A stretch of 64,000 nt of DNA from Stagonosporopsis chrysanthemi. Lineage: Eukaryota; Ascomycota; Dothideomycetes; Pleosporales; Didymellaceae. Each line of letters opens with the position of its first letter. Position 1 is the stretch's first letter. Below the pieces are notes generated by a model. The model made no database searches. It was not told the DNA's origin and was given only the letters and a program-made list of their open reading frames with translations. Shown here one piece after another: positions 10,682-23,001 of the stretch. The translations under genes and the position numbers were made by a program. The DNA is taken from positions 1 through 64,000 of the forward strand of contig JAFISE010000067.1 of NCBI GenBank assembly GCA_022560025.1, in the 5' to 3' direction.

Positions 10682-11674
10682 CTACATCCCTTCTGGAGCA
10701 TCTAGTGTAATGGGAAGCATCTGTAGTTGTGATGCTAATCCCCCTGCTCCCAACGCTCCCATCGAAATGGCCGAAGTCACAGCTTTCATATAAGTGGCAC
10801 AGTCTCCCGTAGCAAAACAACCAGGTACGCTGGTCTCGAAGAAGGGCTGTGAAGTCTTGATGTCTCCACCTTCTGTCAATTCTAAGGCCAGCTGCCTTGC
10901 GAACGGCCCGTTGACTTCCGTTTTTGGTCGGTGGACAAGGAATCCCTGAACCTGCTCTTCGCCGCCATTGAGCTGCAGAATAACTTCCGAGTCACCAGAT
11001 CCTTTAGAGAGACGCTCAATGCTTCTACGTTCTATGGTCAGGTTGAAGCCGGGTTTAATTCCCAACGCAACTTGTTCCGCAACGTCATCGGCGCCGTCGG
11101 TGTACACGACCACATTTTTGGCCAAGCGCCGCGCCATGTAGGCCATGTGAAGCACGACCTTGGGGTTTGCCAGGTCTCCGATTGCCAGCACGCCCGCAGA
11201 CTCGGCATCGCGCTGTTCGAAGCCGTGGCAGAAGAGGCAATGGTACACACGGTATCCCCAGACTTCGTCGTATCCGGTAATGTTGGGATAAACATCGCGT
11301 ACTCCGGTCGCCAGCATGAGCTTCCGGCCTGTCCAGGTACGTCCCAGTTCATCGTCCGCTTCAAAATGACCATCTGCGTTCTTGCGGACTGCTGAAACAG
11401 CCACGTCTTGAAAATGGATTGTCTTGTAGCGGTTGATCAGGTCCTCCCGAGCTCTCATTCGAAAGGCGGCAGGGGATTGGTGATCCCATCCAGCAACGTT
11501 GTGCATGTGATCAGAGCGAGCATTTCGGTAGACGCCATTGTCGAAGACCACGGTCTTGTACAGTTGGCGTGCGAGACCGGTCGCAACAGAAAGTCCTGCA
11601 GGACCACCTCCAATGACGAGAACATCCTGAAGCTGGCCTGCTAAAGCCGTGCCATTGGTTGAAAGGCCGTTCAT
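10682..11674 (-). CDS. ETP dithiol oxidase, thioredoxin-reductase fold (GliT/SirT-like)
   Basis: FAD-dependent disulfide-forming oxidoreductase, 330 aa, intronless. The N-terminal FAD dinucleotide motif is VLVIGGGPAGLSVATGLARQ, followed by VVFDNGVYRN; the redox motif is CLFC (CxxC) in YHCLFCHGFE; the C-terminal FAD motif is CFATGDCAT. This architecture and length match GliT, which converts the ETP dithiol to the disulfide and also protects the producer. The start at 11674 gives the GliT-like N-terminus. An in-frame ATG at 11767 would add 31 residues rich in Leu/Thr, so a longer form cannot be excluded. It is divergent from the C-S lyase gene with a shared ~590-bp promoter. Confidence 0.92.
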   Translation of the reverse strand: MNGLSTNGTALAGQLQDVLVIGGGPAGLSVATGLARQLYKTVVFDNGVYRNARSDHMHNVAGWDHQSPAAFRMRAREDLINRYKTIHFQDVAVSAVRKNADGHFEADDELGRTWTGRKLMLATGVRDVYPNITGYDEVWGYRVYHCLFCHGFEQRDAESAGVLAIGDLANPKVVLHMAYMARRLAKNVVVYTDGADDVAEQVALGIKPGFNLTIERRSIERLSKGSGDSEVILQLNGGEEQVQGFLVHRPKTEVNGPFARQLALELTEGGDIKTSQPFFETSVPGCFATGDCATYMKAVTSAISMGALGAGGLASQLQMLPITLDAPEGM

Positions 11675-12262
11675 GGCAGAACAGAATGATTGTTGGAATG
11701 GAGTTGTGAGAGGGGTGTGTGTTGCGTTGGTGGTCAAGACTCGCAGGAACAAGTTGGCCAAGTTCATCAGAACTTTTGGGGACTCAGTCGACCGAACACG
11801 TCGACAATACTTATAGGCGGGCCGCGTCAAGTTGTGTTTCTTATGTTCCCGGCTGGTCGGACGCTGGAGACTTTTCGGAGGCTTTCCGATGCGCGTCCCT
11901 GATTGGCCGGATTGTGCTCAGGGATGCCGTACGCACCTGCAGGAAAGCCACGGCCTCCTTATCTGACTTTTGGACGCTCCGGAACGCTAAAAGCCCATCT
12001 CCTAGCGTAAACTACGAAGATTACGAACGAATGAACTTCAATCGTTGATCCTGGCTGGTCCAGCTGTCAGCCCTTCCAAGCCGAGCCCTGCCAGACCCTG
12101 CATTTCACTCCAACACGCCGAGACGCTCCGTGACGCGGACCGAACGATCGCTTCGCTTTACTGCGCCCAAAAAATGATCGTCGGGAGGAGCGGAAAACGC
12201 TGGAGTGCAATGTGTATTCTCTCATTTCGGTTTGACTCCTCGACAACTCTCCTAGTCAGTCC
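11675..12262. promoter_or_regulatory. Bidirectional promoter: dithiol oxidase / C-S lyase
   Basis: About 590 bp between divergent starts. GCGGGCCGC (11817-11825) is the inverse of the GCGGCCCGC 9-mer seen in other cluster promoters. Several further CGG/CCG triplets occur (for example GCTCCGGA near 11977). No independent gene is seen. Confidence 0.45.
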
Positions 12263-13694
12263 ATGTCATCCACCATGACCGCCCACGAGGAACACGGTAC
12301 GGTACAACTATCTAGTCGAATGGGCGATGCCATAGATGTCATTATGCCAAAGATTCGGTCAATGATTGAAGATCGTGTATTTGCGTCGTTATACCCAGAA
12401 AAGCGAAAGATCGATCTGGGGACGGCTGAGAACGCTCTACTCCATCCTGAAGTCACCCAAATTTACCTCGACGCCCTGAAAAACGGCATTGAAAACAATA
12501 AGTATCTGCCTTATCCGGAGGGTTTTGGTGGTGCTCCCGAACTTGTCAATGCTTTGGCTGTGTTCTTCAACAAACACTTCCACCCCCAACAGGAAGTTTC
12601 CGGGTCTCAAATAGTGGTAGCCCCAGGCGCCACAAGTTGCCTAGAATCTATGCTTCACTGCATATGCGATCCTGGAGAAGCAGTTTTGGTACCAGCACCG
12701 TATTGGAGTATGTTTACCCCCTTACTGATTCCTCAAACATCAAATTGACTCCGTGATAACAGATGGGTTCAACGTTACATTTTCGATCCGTCCATCCGTT
12801 CGTATTATACCCGTGGGTTGCGACGGGAGTGTCGAAGACACCCTATCATCTATCGACTCATTCGAATCCTCGCTGGAAGCTGCCATCTCCGCTTCAGAAT
12901 TCTGTGTCCGTGCTCTAGTGCTAACGAACCCCCATAATCCCTTCGGCCGCTGCTATACGAAAGACATGGTGAAGTTATGCGCGAGATTCTGTCAAAAGCA
13001 CAACATTCATTTTGTTTCGGACGAAATCTACGCTCTCTCAGTATTTGAACATGATGGGACAGAATTTTCATCTGCTCTTCAACTCGACCTGAAAGCTTTG
13101 GAGGTAGATTCAGATCGTGTGCACGTCATCTGGAGTACTAGCAAAGATTTTGGGTCGAGTGGTGTTAGGGTGGGCGCGATTGTATCTCAAGCCAACGAAC
13201 GCTTACGAGCCAGTCTGGCTCTCGCCTCCAATATTCAAGTCTCATCGTTAGCCGCAATAGCAACAATAGGTCTCCTGAGTTATTCAAAACTGGATCAATT
13301 GATCGGTCTTAACAGACAGAGACTTAGAAGAGCGCATGAGAAGATCAGTGCAGTGTTCAAAGCTAATGGGATACATTACTTGCCGGCCACCGCTGGCCCA
13401 TTCATCTTCGCCAAGCTTCCTGGAAACATATCGTCGTTAGTGGAAGAGCAGTGCGCCGTGGATGCGATATCCTCGACAGGTCTCACTGTGAGCCCTGGAT
13501 CGAACTATGGGTGGTCGAACAGAGAGTTTGGGTGGGTTCGTGTTACTTTTGCTGTCGAGCCGAGCGTGCTTGATGAAGGCCTGAAGCGGCTGGTACATGG
13601 CTTGAAGACTGTCTCATTCGTTCTTCAGGAACTAAGACGATGCCAAGATCGACAATATAACCGCGACGTTTTGGAAGTAGACTCCGATATGTAG
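12263..13694 (+). CDS. PLP-dependent C-S lyase / aminotransferase-fold (GliI/SirI-like)
   Basis: 458-aa fold-type I PLP enzyme, ACC-synthase-like. Exons 12263-12707 and 12763-13694; the 55-bp intron (GTATGT donor, CAG acceptor) joins APYW to NGFNV. The PLP lysine is in WSTSKDFGSSG; the Asn/Pro and Tyr motifs are seen in LTNPHNPFGRCY and FVSDEIYAL. In gliotoxin biosynthesis GliI cleaves the two C-S bonds of the cysteine-derived adduct to give the dithiol; the same role is inferred here from cluster context. Protein length is normal for the family, with no breaks. Cytosolic. It is transcribed away from the dithiol oxidase, with which it probably shares regulation. Confidence 0.9.
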
Positions 13695-14354
13695 TTACCA
13701 AAATTCTACATTCAACCACATCTCAACCCTTTGTTATCATTACTTCTTGCATCGCGAGACTCTTTATTGAAAATGAACTGACGTCATTCCTATACAGAAA
13801 GGCTTGTACAGGGTATGTCTCTTTCTAGATCGTCAGCTTGTATCGAGTCAGAAGCCTTGATTGAAAAGAAAAAACGTGCGGACAAGTAAAAGCTCGTCAT
13901 CTAGACAGTATATTATGTCTAAAACTGTCTATTGACCTCTATTCCTCAACTCGAGATATGTCATTTTATAAAGATTCCAAAGGCTCTTGAGCCTTACAAA
14001 AATCACACTTGATCGTATATCATGTTGTGTATGCTGGAATCAGAAATGTTCTTTAAATGGTAGAACAGCAGATCATGCTAAAATCTTTACCCTTCTTTAT
14101 CTATAACCTGATTGTCAATAGAATGAAAATGCGCTTTTGGGTTCCATTGTCGCTAAAGGTCTGGATTCATGTTAGATTTGAAAGATTATGGCGGTCGGTA
14201 ATGAAAGAGCCTCAACGACAAGACTCAGAAAGAGTGTGAGTATGTATGTATGGTTACAACAGTGCTAACGTAAGACATGGGGAAAGAACGGCTTATACTA
14301 GGTGACAACCAGTAACTACTCTACCAGCTCTTGTAACAAAATCCTCAAACTAAT
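13695..14354. other. Convergent 3' intergenic region, no gene
   Basis: 660 bp between the stop codons of the C-S lyase and the NRPS. AT-rich, without a plausible gene. I looked for a third thiolation domain downstream of the NRPS here and found no LGGxS-like reading frame. Confidence 0.6.
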
Positions 14355-17300
14355 CTACAACTCGGTGATCGCCTTGCCGAAAACGTCTTCCGCATCAAGC
14401 ACCGTAGCAGACTTATGGCCTCCCTCAACTCCCCTCAACATTCCCATAATTGAGTCAACACTCATATCCCTTCCACAATCAGTCAGAACTTCCAAAGCCA
14501 TGGGTATCATTCTCTCCAAACGATACACCTCTTCTGCCATGAATACCTCCGTATCATGTTCCAACCTCATCATGAGCACTTCTTCACCAAACGCACTGAA
14601 CTCCACCATCAATTTAAACTTACTGCCCTCGGACCAAGCAAAGCACGGCTTGACACCAGGGATAACGTGCCCGATCTTTTCTGTCTGAGACGATTCATGG
14701 AAGGAGACCATGATATCAAAGAGCGGGTGAGATGGGTACGCAGTGTCGCTGCCTATGAGCTCTAAGAGCTGATGCCAGGGCACGGCATGGGCGAGAGCCA
14801 TTTGGCTGGATCGACGAACAGTCTCCAGGTACGAAGTGCTGCTGCCATCCTGGACGATATTCTGCGCATGGTCTTGCTCAAAATGACCTTCACGTTCTGC
14901 ATGGATCACCTTTCCAGTTTCATTGCAGGTTTTACTGATCGATTTTGCTGGCGAAGGGTAGGCGATGCGAATTGGCAGTGGCTCAAGGTAAAGACCGACG
15001 ACAGAAAGGTCATCATCCGTTGGCCTGTTCATGTACGGGCTCCCTAGAAGAACGTCTATCTTGCCGTCGCTGTCACCGTCTTCGCAAGCAAGGACCAAGG
15101 CAACCGCGGCCAGTACGAGTTGTTGCATGGAGAGTCTTGTGTTATTCGTCAATCTCCGCATATCATGATAGAGAGATCGTGGCATCTTGCTGACAATGGA
15201 TGTACCGTAATAAGACTTGCGTTCCTGCTCAGGCTTGAGCATAAGAGGCCCCCTTGGCAGTGAGGCAAGGTACTCCAACCACCAGGTCTTGTAGCACATC
15301 GGAGCCTCTTTGAACCAGACATCTGCCTCATCATATGTCTTGATCACCGGAGGTAGCATTCGGCCAGAGTAGACCAGGTTGACTTCGTCAAGCAAAATGG
15401 CCAAAGCAGTAAAGTCGGCAATGATATGACTTATGACCACCATCATGCTATCTTGGCCAATGAGGACCCTGATGAGGTCGTTGTTAACCACATAGAAGGG
15501 GCGATTGGCCTCGGTCCAGAAAGATAATCCCGAGACAGCCTGCGCGCGAGGTGCACAATCCGATAACAGGTGAGCAACGCGATTTCCACGTTGTTTGGCA
15601 TATCGACTTCTCAGAATGGCATGACGTGACAGCACGGCATTCCATGCTTCCGTAAGATTTTTCCGACTGATCTCAGCTGGTGAAAAGGTCGCTGCGTAGA
15701 AGACGTTGAACGCAGATGTGCCCACATCCAGCTGGTACTTCTCAAACCACTCAAGTTCGCCAGGTGATGCCCTTTGTCCGTCAATCGTCCGACATGGTCC
15801 ACTTCTGTGGTTTTGACTCGAAGAGAGCATGACGTCAATAGCATCAGCGATGGAAGACAAGCGCGGACGTTCGATGATAAGGCGCAGTGGAACCTGTACG
15901 CCAAACTCTTTGCTGAGACGAGAGCAAAGGGCAACCTGTTTGAGAGACGTGCCTCCGAGCTCGTCAAAGCTAGCATCGGCTCGAATGTACACGCTCTGTT
16001 CTAACTGAAGAATAGAGCGGGCAACCACGATAACTCTCCGCATGGTCAGACTGGCTGGCGTTGTTCTCTCTGCTTCACGTGTGCTTTGAGGCATGGACAA
16101 GAGCTTACCCAAGGCCAGATAATCCGTCTTTCCAGCCTGTGTTGAAGGCATCTTGTCGATAGCAACGATACGTGCTGGTCTTTGATGCGGAGCTAATGCT
16201 CGTAGTAAAGTTGACTGAAGAGATGGAATGTCAATGTCAGCTGGCTGTACAACAGACATGAGCTGTTCGTTATGTACCACGACGGCGACCGCTTGAAGAG
16301 CGGGCTCCGCTCGAGCAATGCGGATTTCGAGATCATTCATGTCCAGACGGAAGCCTCTAAGCTTTACTTCTCGATCATTTCGACCAAGGCATACCACTTC
16401 ACCGTCTTCATTCCAGTATCCGCGATCGCCTGTCTTGTACATGTACTCTCCAATAGGGCAAATAGGATCTGCTATGAAGCGTTCGGCCGTAAGTTCCGGT
16501 AGACCGATATAACCTCGTGCAACCTGAACTCCAGCAAGAAAAATCTCACCAATGACTCCAGGTGGCACGAGTGTAAGATCCTCACTCATGATGTAAATTC
16601 GAGTCGTCGGATTGGGTTTTCCAATGGTGACTGGCTGCCCCGGGAGAAGCCTCTTAATAGTTGCGCCGCAAGTCCCTTCCGTAGGTCCATACATATTGTA
16701 CCTATTATACAGTCAATGAGTTGCTCGGACCAAAGTGGATGTGCTCATCTTCAGACATACAATATCACATGAGAAGACCACAGATCTGATACAGCAGGTG
16801 GCACAGGCTCTCCCACCAGGTATACGGTCTTCAAGTCCGGATAATCCTTAGGATCCAATACTCGCGCAATCGACGGCGTCAGGATGCAGGAGGTCGCTCG
16901 AGACAGATGTTCGAACATTTGAGATCCGTTCTCAGGTAACACAAGTGTCGCTCCGTAACAAAGGGCGCTAAATATCTCGTGGATAGAACCATCGAATGCC
17001 GGCGACATAATCTGTGCAATACGCTCACTCGGTCTGGCAAAGAGTCTGACTTCCAGATCCCGCTGAAAAGCCACGAGACCTTGGTGTGTACATAGTACAC
17101 CCTTAGGCACACCTGTAGATCCCGAAGTAAAGCAAATATATGCCAGGTCAGAGGGCCTTGCCACAACTCTAGACACAACAGAAGTTCGGACCTTGAGACG
17201 TTCAGTGGTCAGTAATTCTTCCAAGTCGACAAATCGATCGCAAGATTTTGGACAGGTTGCACGACCATCTGCTGAAGCAGCGACAAAGGCTTTCGCACCT

Positions 17301-19501
17301 GCGGCTTGGTACATGGTGTCCTTGACTTCACCGGGTATGGATGGGTCAAGTGCACAATAGATAGCTCCAGCTTTGAGGATACCGCATATAGCAACCATCC
17401 AGCGAATGGAGCGGTCGGCATTCACGCAGACAACTTCTCCCGGCTGGAGAAATTCTTGCAGATGCGCTGCTAGTATGGAGGCTGATTCGTCAAGCATGGC
17501 ATATGAAATCGTCTTCTTCCCCTGCTCGACCGCCACATCGTGTGGGCCATTTTGGACTGCTTTGTTGAATAAAGTGACAAGATCCTCGTTGATCGAAGGA
17601 ATCGTCGTCAATCCAGAATTGGCATTTCCCATTTCTCGCAGCGTTGTGAGTATGGGAACCGACAACAGCGACCGCTTACAGTCTCCGACCGTTGCGTTCG
17701 GTCGACACAAGGCCATCAAGGCATCATGCAACATCTGACCGATCCTTTGGGACTGCATACTGCTTACTCGGCGGGTATGGACTTGCAGATGGATAGTACC
17801 GTCCGGGTCAATTGCAATGCTGAGTGGTATACTGGTAGTCTGCTTGCTTTTTGGTTTTTCGATGGGCAAGAATGGCCGTCGAGCGTGTTCATCTGTTGTT
17901 GTGTCAAACTGCATAGCGACCGCGGATTCAAAGTTACGGGAGTAGCCGTGTTCGTTGGGTATGGTCCACGAGAATTCACTGAGCTGAACCATCTGCTTGA
18001 AGACAGATCTGAGATAATATTGAACTTTCATCTTCTTGTCAACGGCTACGCAAAGCGGAAGCGTATTGACCATTGGTCCGATGGTATCGAGGATACCAGG
18101 AAGGGGCAGGTTGCGACTGGACAAGACAATCCCAAAAACGACGAGCTCAGATGAGGTATAGTGGGAGAGCGTCAAGGCCCAGGCGGCGTGAAGCATAGCG
18201 GCCAGGGTCACTTTGCTGTCTCTTGCCCCTGCCAGGATAGTCTCCAGCTCGCCTTTTTTTAGGCTAATCTCGGTTTCTTCACTCAAGACAGTGCCTGAGT
18301 CATGCGGAAAAACCGCCGTCGCCTCCGGAATCATCAATGTACCGCTCGCGGAGGCTAGTCGACTGCTCTGTGATGCCCAGAAATCTCTCCCTTCGTCGCC
18401 ATGTTGCGACTGGTATGTGTGTAACTCTGCGGCAAGCTCAGCAAATGAGGGACCCGCAGTGATGGGAATGCCAGTGGTATATTGTCGGATCTTGTCGAAG
18501 AGCAGGGAGGCAGAGTATCCATCAATGAGGGCATGATGCACACTCCAGATGATGTTGGATATGCTTCGCTGGCCGGGCTCTGCCAGCGTAACGACGCAAA
18601 AGTGTGACCCGATCCGCGTATCGTCAAATGCTTCTTGGACCAAGGTATCGTAGTCCTCTGACGAATGGGCGACGACCTCAACCCATTCAAACGTGACTTG
18701 ATCTTTTCCAACGAGTTCTTCAGGGAATTGCGTCTTAAAAACTGGCTCGACTTCCATGATGCGTTGCCATGCTAGCCGAAGGACCGGCAGATATTCCGAG
18801 TGATAGGTTTCGCTGTGGTGAATGATGTCAGATCCTGGAACTTTCAGACTACCATGGAGCAGAGACAGTTGCATCTCTGTCAGCATGGGCCAACTGCTGT
18901 TATGTTTCAATGTCTGTTGGCGATCGTTATGGATGCTTTGTGATAAGCTACGCAGATCTGTAAAGCTGATGGACGGAGGTAAATGATCCCAGCTCGAGAT
19001 ATTCTGGCCTTCCCTGAACGTTACACGTGGAGGTGTACTATATCTGCTCGAGGCTAGAGCCGGCCGTTTGTGACGAGCTTGACGAACATGGGCTGGGTGA
19101 CTAGCTGGCGTCGGGATTTTCGGCTGCGTGGAAGAATTTGCCCGCACTAGACGATCTCTTGGCCTGTAAAGTTCATGTGCACCGAGAGATGTGCTGCTTT
19201 CGCTTTGAACATCTTCAGTCTCCGATTGTGTACTAAAAGTTGCACCAGACGGCAGTGACGCCGTTCCGATAGAACTGATGTAGGGTTGTAGTATGGGTGC
19301 CTCCCCAAGGAGATCAGTCAGACAATTGCAGGTGAGGAGGGCTTCCACAGTTACAGGCATTCCTCTCTTCTTCAAAAGCCGCGAGACGGCTATCGCAGCC
19401 AAGGAGTGTCCACCATTCTCTACAAATCCTCGATTGGGATCGAGCTTCGCTGGTTCTCTGGCTATGCAGTGTGCCACATCGTTCCAGATATCAACAGGCA
19501 T
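14355..19501 (-). CDS. ETP non-ribosomal peptide synthetase, T-C-A-T-C, lacking A1 (GliP/SirP-like)
   Basis: 1695-aa NRPS expected to make the diketopiperazine scaffold. Two exons: 16761-19501 and 14355-16701; the 59-bp intron (GTATGT donor, TAG acceptor) splits the A domain and restores NMYGPTEGTC (A5). Domain order: T1 (NGGHSL, about residues 30-40), C1 (HHALIDG), A (A3 ICFTSGSTGVPKG, A5, A7 YKTGDRG, A8 near RGFRLDMNDLE, A10 STQAGKTDY), T2 (LGGTSL), C2 (SHIIADF, catalytic His kept, Asp-Gly altered to Asp-Phe). As I recall, GliP is A-T-C-A-T-C-T of about 2100 aa; here the first A and the last T are missing. The ATG at 19501 lies only ~10 codons before the T1 domain; an upstream in-frame extension shows no A10 motif. 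No frameshift was found within the gene. Divergent from P450 no.2. Confidence 0.9.
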
Positions 19502-20064
19502 TATATGAAAAGAATTGACGATGGAAACATACAGGTTGTTGGCTTGGAGATTGAAAGTAGAGTTGTGAAGGTATTTGACAACAAAGTTTGAGTGGAGAAG
19601 GAGAAAATAGCGAACGCCATGTGTTGATAAACACCCACGCATTGACACAAACTCAGAGCCAGAACTATAGGTGACGGTGCCCGCAGACTTAGTGGCAAAT
19701 GAGGACCATGACTAATCAGTATACGCACCGTATGAATTGGATAATAAGCGAACGCGCAGCCAGTACGTGCTCACTGTAAGCATTGACCACGAGCATGCCC
19801 ACCCATGTTTGCATCTATACAAGCAGAGCCACGTCGGGCCGTAAAAGAGATCCGAAGTTGCAATAAGGCATCCCATGTTCACCCTACCAGAGGGATGCAC
19901 GCTATACCATACCTGGCAACTGAGAAGCTGGGAAATGCCAGAGGCTGACCTGCACTCCGTACGGAGCCCGAAGTCGTTTGCCACTACAACAGACACACGC
20001 ACATTAAACTTGTCATCATTGAAACAGTGCAGTGGTAAACAACACAGAATTTCAATCCCACACC
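19502..20064. promoter_or_regulatory. Bidirectional promoter: NRPS / P450 no.2
   Basis: 563 bp. Contains CGGGCCG (19835-19841; CGG-N-CCG core) and a perfect palindrome CTCCGTACGGAG (near 19955-19966). Too short to hold an A domain (~1.5 kb), and no remnant of one can be read. Confidence 0.45.
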
Positions 20065-21758
20065 ATGCTGAACGACATCCCAACTTCTCCCAGAACTTTG
20101 ATTGCAACTGCATTCCTGGTTGTATTGTTACTTCTTTGCATTGCCTTCTCGGAGGTGTTTTGTCCTGGACTACTACCACAGCAATGCAATGATGTTCTCT
20201 CTCAGTTTCTAGATGTAAGCTGATTTTTGGTTTGAGACCCGATATATGGCTGATATTTGTTCCGGCAGTTGTATCTACGTCGTCGATTTCCTATCAAAAC
20301 GATTCATGGAGATGTAGATATACCGACCTGCCCATATGCATGGCCAAATGGGCAAGGAGATCTGGCAAAGTTCCTTAACGGCATCGAAAACAGCGCGGTT
20401 TGGGAGAAGAGTCACGGCCCAGTATATCGTATTTGGGCGGGCATGACTTCTGAAGTGTGAGTAGCAATCTAGCATGATGCTTATAGCCCAACCTGACAGA
20501 ATCAAGCGTCTTGACCCGGCCAAATCAGCTGAAAGCTATTTTTAACGACTCCGACAAACACTCAAAGGCACTGAATAATGACTCAGGTTTCCTGATGAGT
20601 CAGCTACTAGGCAAATGCGTAGGCCTTATCAATCCTCCTTCATGGAATAAGGTCAGAGCCGTTACCGAGATACCTTTCCGCCACGACGCTGTAATTCTTC
20701 GCACTGCGGATGTGCAACGACATGTTGAAGCCCATTTTGCTCATCTGCACAAGGCATCAGATCTAAGTCGTGGTCTGATTCATCCGGCACAAGACCTAAA
20801 GATGCTCCCATTCTGGGTTGTGTGTGAGATATTCTATGGCCCTCTTCCACAAGAGTACTTGATCAGGATTGGGGACCTCGCTTTGCCGCGAGAACAGCTG
20901 ATGAAGTATGTCGTTCGTGGCGGCTTATCTAGGTTCAGCTTCTCTCAATGGTTTCCAACGGAGGCTAATCGTGCACTGCACGACTTTAGAGTCAAGTGGA
21001 AGCAATTGAACCGAGACATCGTCCAGTTTTGCCAACAGCACAATCAAAATTCCCCTATTATCGCCATCTGGAAGAGCGTATGCGCCGGAGACATCACAGA
21101 GGACCAGTGGCTGCAAACACTGGACGAGGCGCTATTCGCAAATCTCGACGTTACAACAGGAGGTCTGTCATGGAACCTAGTATACCTGGCTGCTTATAGA
21201 GAAATTCAAGAGAAACTCCGAGCTGAGGTTGAGGAAGCCGTTTCATCAGGAAGTATGACAAAATACCTGATCCGCCAAACCAGCCTGTTGCAGTGCTGTA
21301 TTATGGAATCGAGCCGTCTGAAACCGCTGGCAGCATTTTCTGTTCCGCAATCTGCCCCAACCGACCGTGTAGTTGATGGCTATGTTATTCCCGCCAACAC
21401 CAACATAGTTATCGACTCCTACTCGCTCAACATCAACAACGAGTATTGGGGCCCGGACAACCACACTTTCCGCCCCGAGAGATTTATGAAAAGAAATAAC
21501 ACAGAGCTGAGATACCTTTTCTGGCGCTTTGGGTTTGGTCCTCGTCAGTAAGTACCGTTGATCCATGATCCAGATGCACCGCTGACAGGCTCCAGATGTA
21601 TGGGCAGATATGTTGCAGATTTGATTATCAAAGCTACACTATGTCACTTGATGCAGAATTACAAGCTCTCGATGCTTGGTTCGCAGGATGAATGGGTTCA
21701 GGATAAAGAATCGTGGATAAGTCATCCCAATTTTCAGATTGCTTGTATCAGAAAATAG
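20065..21758 (+). CDS. Cytochrome P450 no.2 (GliC/SirC-like)
   Basis: 513-aa ER-anchored P450. Four exons: 20065-20214, 20269-20456, 20507-21547, 21596-21758, with introns of 54, 50 and 48 bp. The N-terminal anchor is FLVVLLLLCIAF. The K-helix ExxR is ESSR, PERF is FRPERF, and the heme loop, completed by the last splice, is FGFGPRQCMGR. The I-helix reads DVTTGGLSWN, without the usual acid-Thr pair. The overall sequence, especially EVVLTRPNQLKAIFNDSD and the heme region, resembles the GliC group, which hydroxylates the diketopiperazine alpha carbons before glutathione addition; this is family recollection, not a computed match. The start was chosen at CACCATG, giving a membrane anchor directly after the N-terminus. 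Shares a promoter with the NRPS. Confidence 0.86.
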
Positions 21759-22372
21759 ATAAGAAAACATCACGAGCTTACATGTACATCTTCGTTCTAC
21801 GGTAGCCTACCTCTGAAAATCTGAATCCTCGGTTTCCATAGTTTTGTGGTCCCTGGAAGTTAAGCGGCCCGCCAAAGAAATACTTCGGCCCCCTGCGCCG
21901 CCATGCATGGCGTAATTCTCATTAATCTTACAATGGACTCTTGACCACCGAAATTACGTGGAAAGCTGTGGAAAATCTCATTTCCACGGAATGCGAGCAG
22001 GTAGCCGTACAGCCTATAGTGTGTTATATCGATCTTAGAAAGTCTCAATAGCTTCGGAACCAGTCACCGGTTTGAGCAGAAGTAGCGCTGAGTTGAGGTC
22101 AGACTAGCATCTTCCACACTTTCGGCGTGCTTGGTTCACTAAAATCTTCCCACACTTTTGAAGCGCTTACGATGCCCCTGCTAGCGTCTCGCGGTTTGAT
22201 TGAGTTTCTACGGTACTCGTAACGGCATCCAAAATCCATGCATGACAGCAGGACTCCGGTGTCTCTATGCCTTAGTCTCGCCGCTGTAGAAATATGCTGC
22301 TCTACTGGGCTCATATCAACCATCATCTACGACTCGTTCCTGTTATCGCATCGATCACACTCTGCTGCAGAT
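21759..22372. other. Intergenic, P450 no.2 to DUF1857 gene
   Basis: 614 bp with no gene. Contains TTAAGCGGCCCGCC, whose GCGGCCCGC (21864-21872) matches other cluster promoter sites, about 500 bp upstream of the DUF1857-like gene. Confidence 0.4.
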
Positions 22373-23001
22373 ATGGCTCCCATCTCTTTCGAATGCAATG
22401 TTGCGTACAGCCTCGCGGTTAACAAGGGCTTTGCACCCGACCACCCTGACGTTCTATCCCAAGCCGAACTCTGGGAAGGCGTGAGACGTGGTTGCACGCA
22501 TCCGCACGAGTTTGCTCCATACGTTTCAAAGTGCGAGGTGCTCTCAGGCGACACGAACAGCTTTGTCCGAAGATTGACCCTGGCCGATGGGGCCGTGCAC
22601 ACCGCTAGCGGTGCTACAATGGATCAAAAGGTGGTTGTTGCGGAAGGGTTGCACGTAAGCTGCTTCACTTCCACAGAAGAGTGATATAGACTGAATGACA
22701 TATGCAGGTTGAAGCAACTACTTCCAGCTCGGGAGCTAAGACAACATGGATGGTTTCTCGAGACGCCTCCAAGGGAGCAAACGAAGACTTTGACATACTT
22801 ATGGTTGCTATCTACGAATTAAAGATGTCAGACGTGACCCCGGGAAGTGAGAAAGCGGAGAAGATCACCAGAGACTACACCACGCTTGCGCATAATGCCT
22901 GTCTGGAAGGAGTGGAAACAATCAGAGAGTGGAAAAGACAGGGTAGGTTGGAGAAGATGCGCCTTGAGCGTGCGGCTGGCGGCGCTTATCAAGGACCATG
23001 A
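22373..23001 (+). CDS. DUF1857 / SRPBCC-like protein in ETP cluster
   Basis: 191-aa protein in two exons, 22373-22654 and 22708-23001, with a 53-bp intron (GTAAGC donor, CAG acceptor) joining AEGLH to VEATT. The sequence matches what I recall of fungal DUF1857, a START/SRPBCC-like hydrophobic-pocket fold: an N-terminal strand (FECNVAYSLAVN), a WEGVRRG helix, a central FVRRLTLADG strand and a long C-terminal helix. There is no signal peptide or membrane segment. No catalytic residues can be pointed out. It lies between P450 no.2 and the GST, in the middle of the ETP cluster, so a role in ligand binding or in assisting cyclisation or sulfurisation is possible but unproven. I do not recall such a gene in the gliotoxin or sirodesmin sets. 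Confidence 0.72.

Noticed and set aside
19502..19648. Longer NRPS N-terminus starting at 19648
   Set aside because: The extra 49 residues have no A-domain motif and read like untranslated sequence; the ATG at 19501 starts directly at the T domain.
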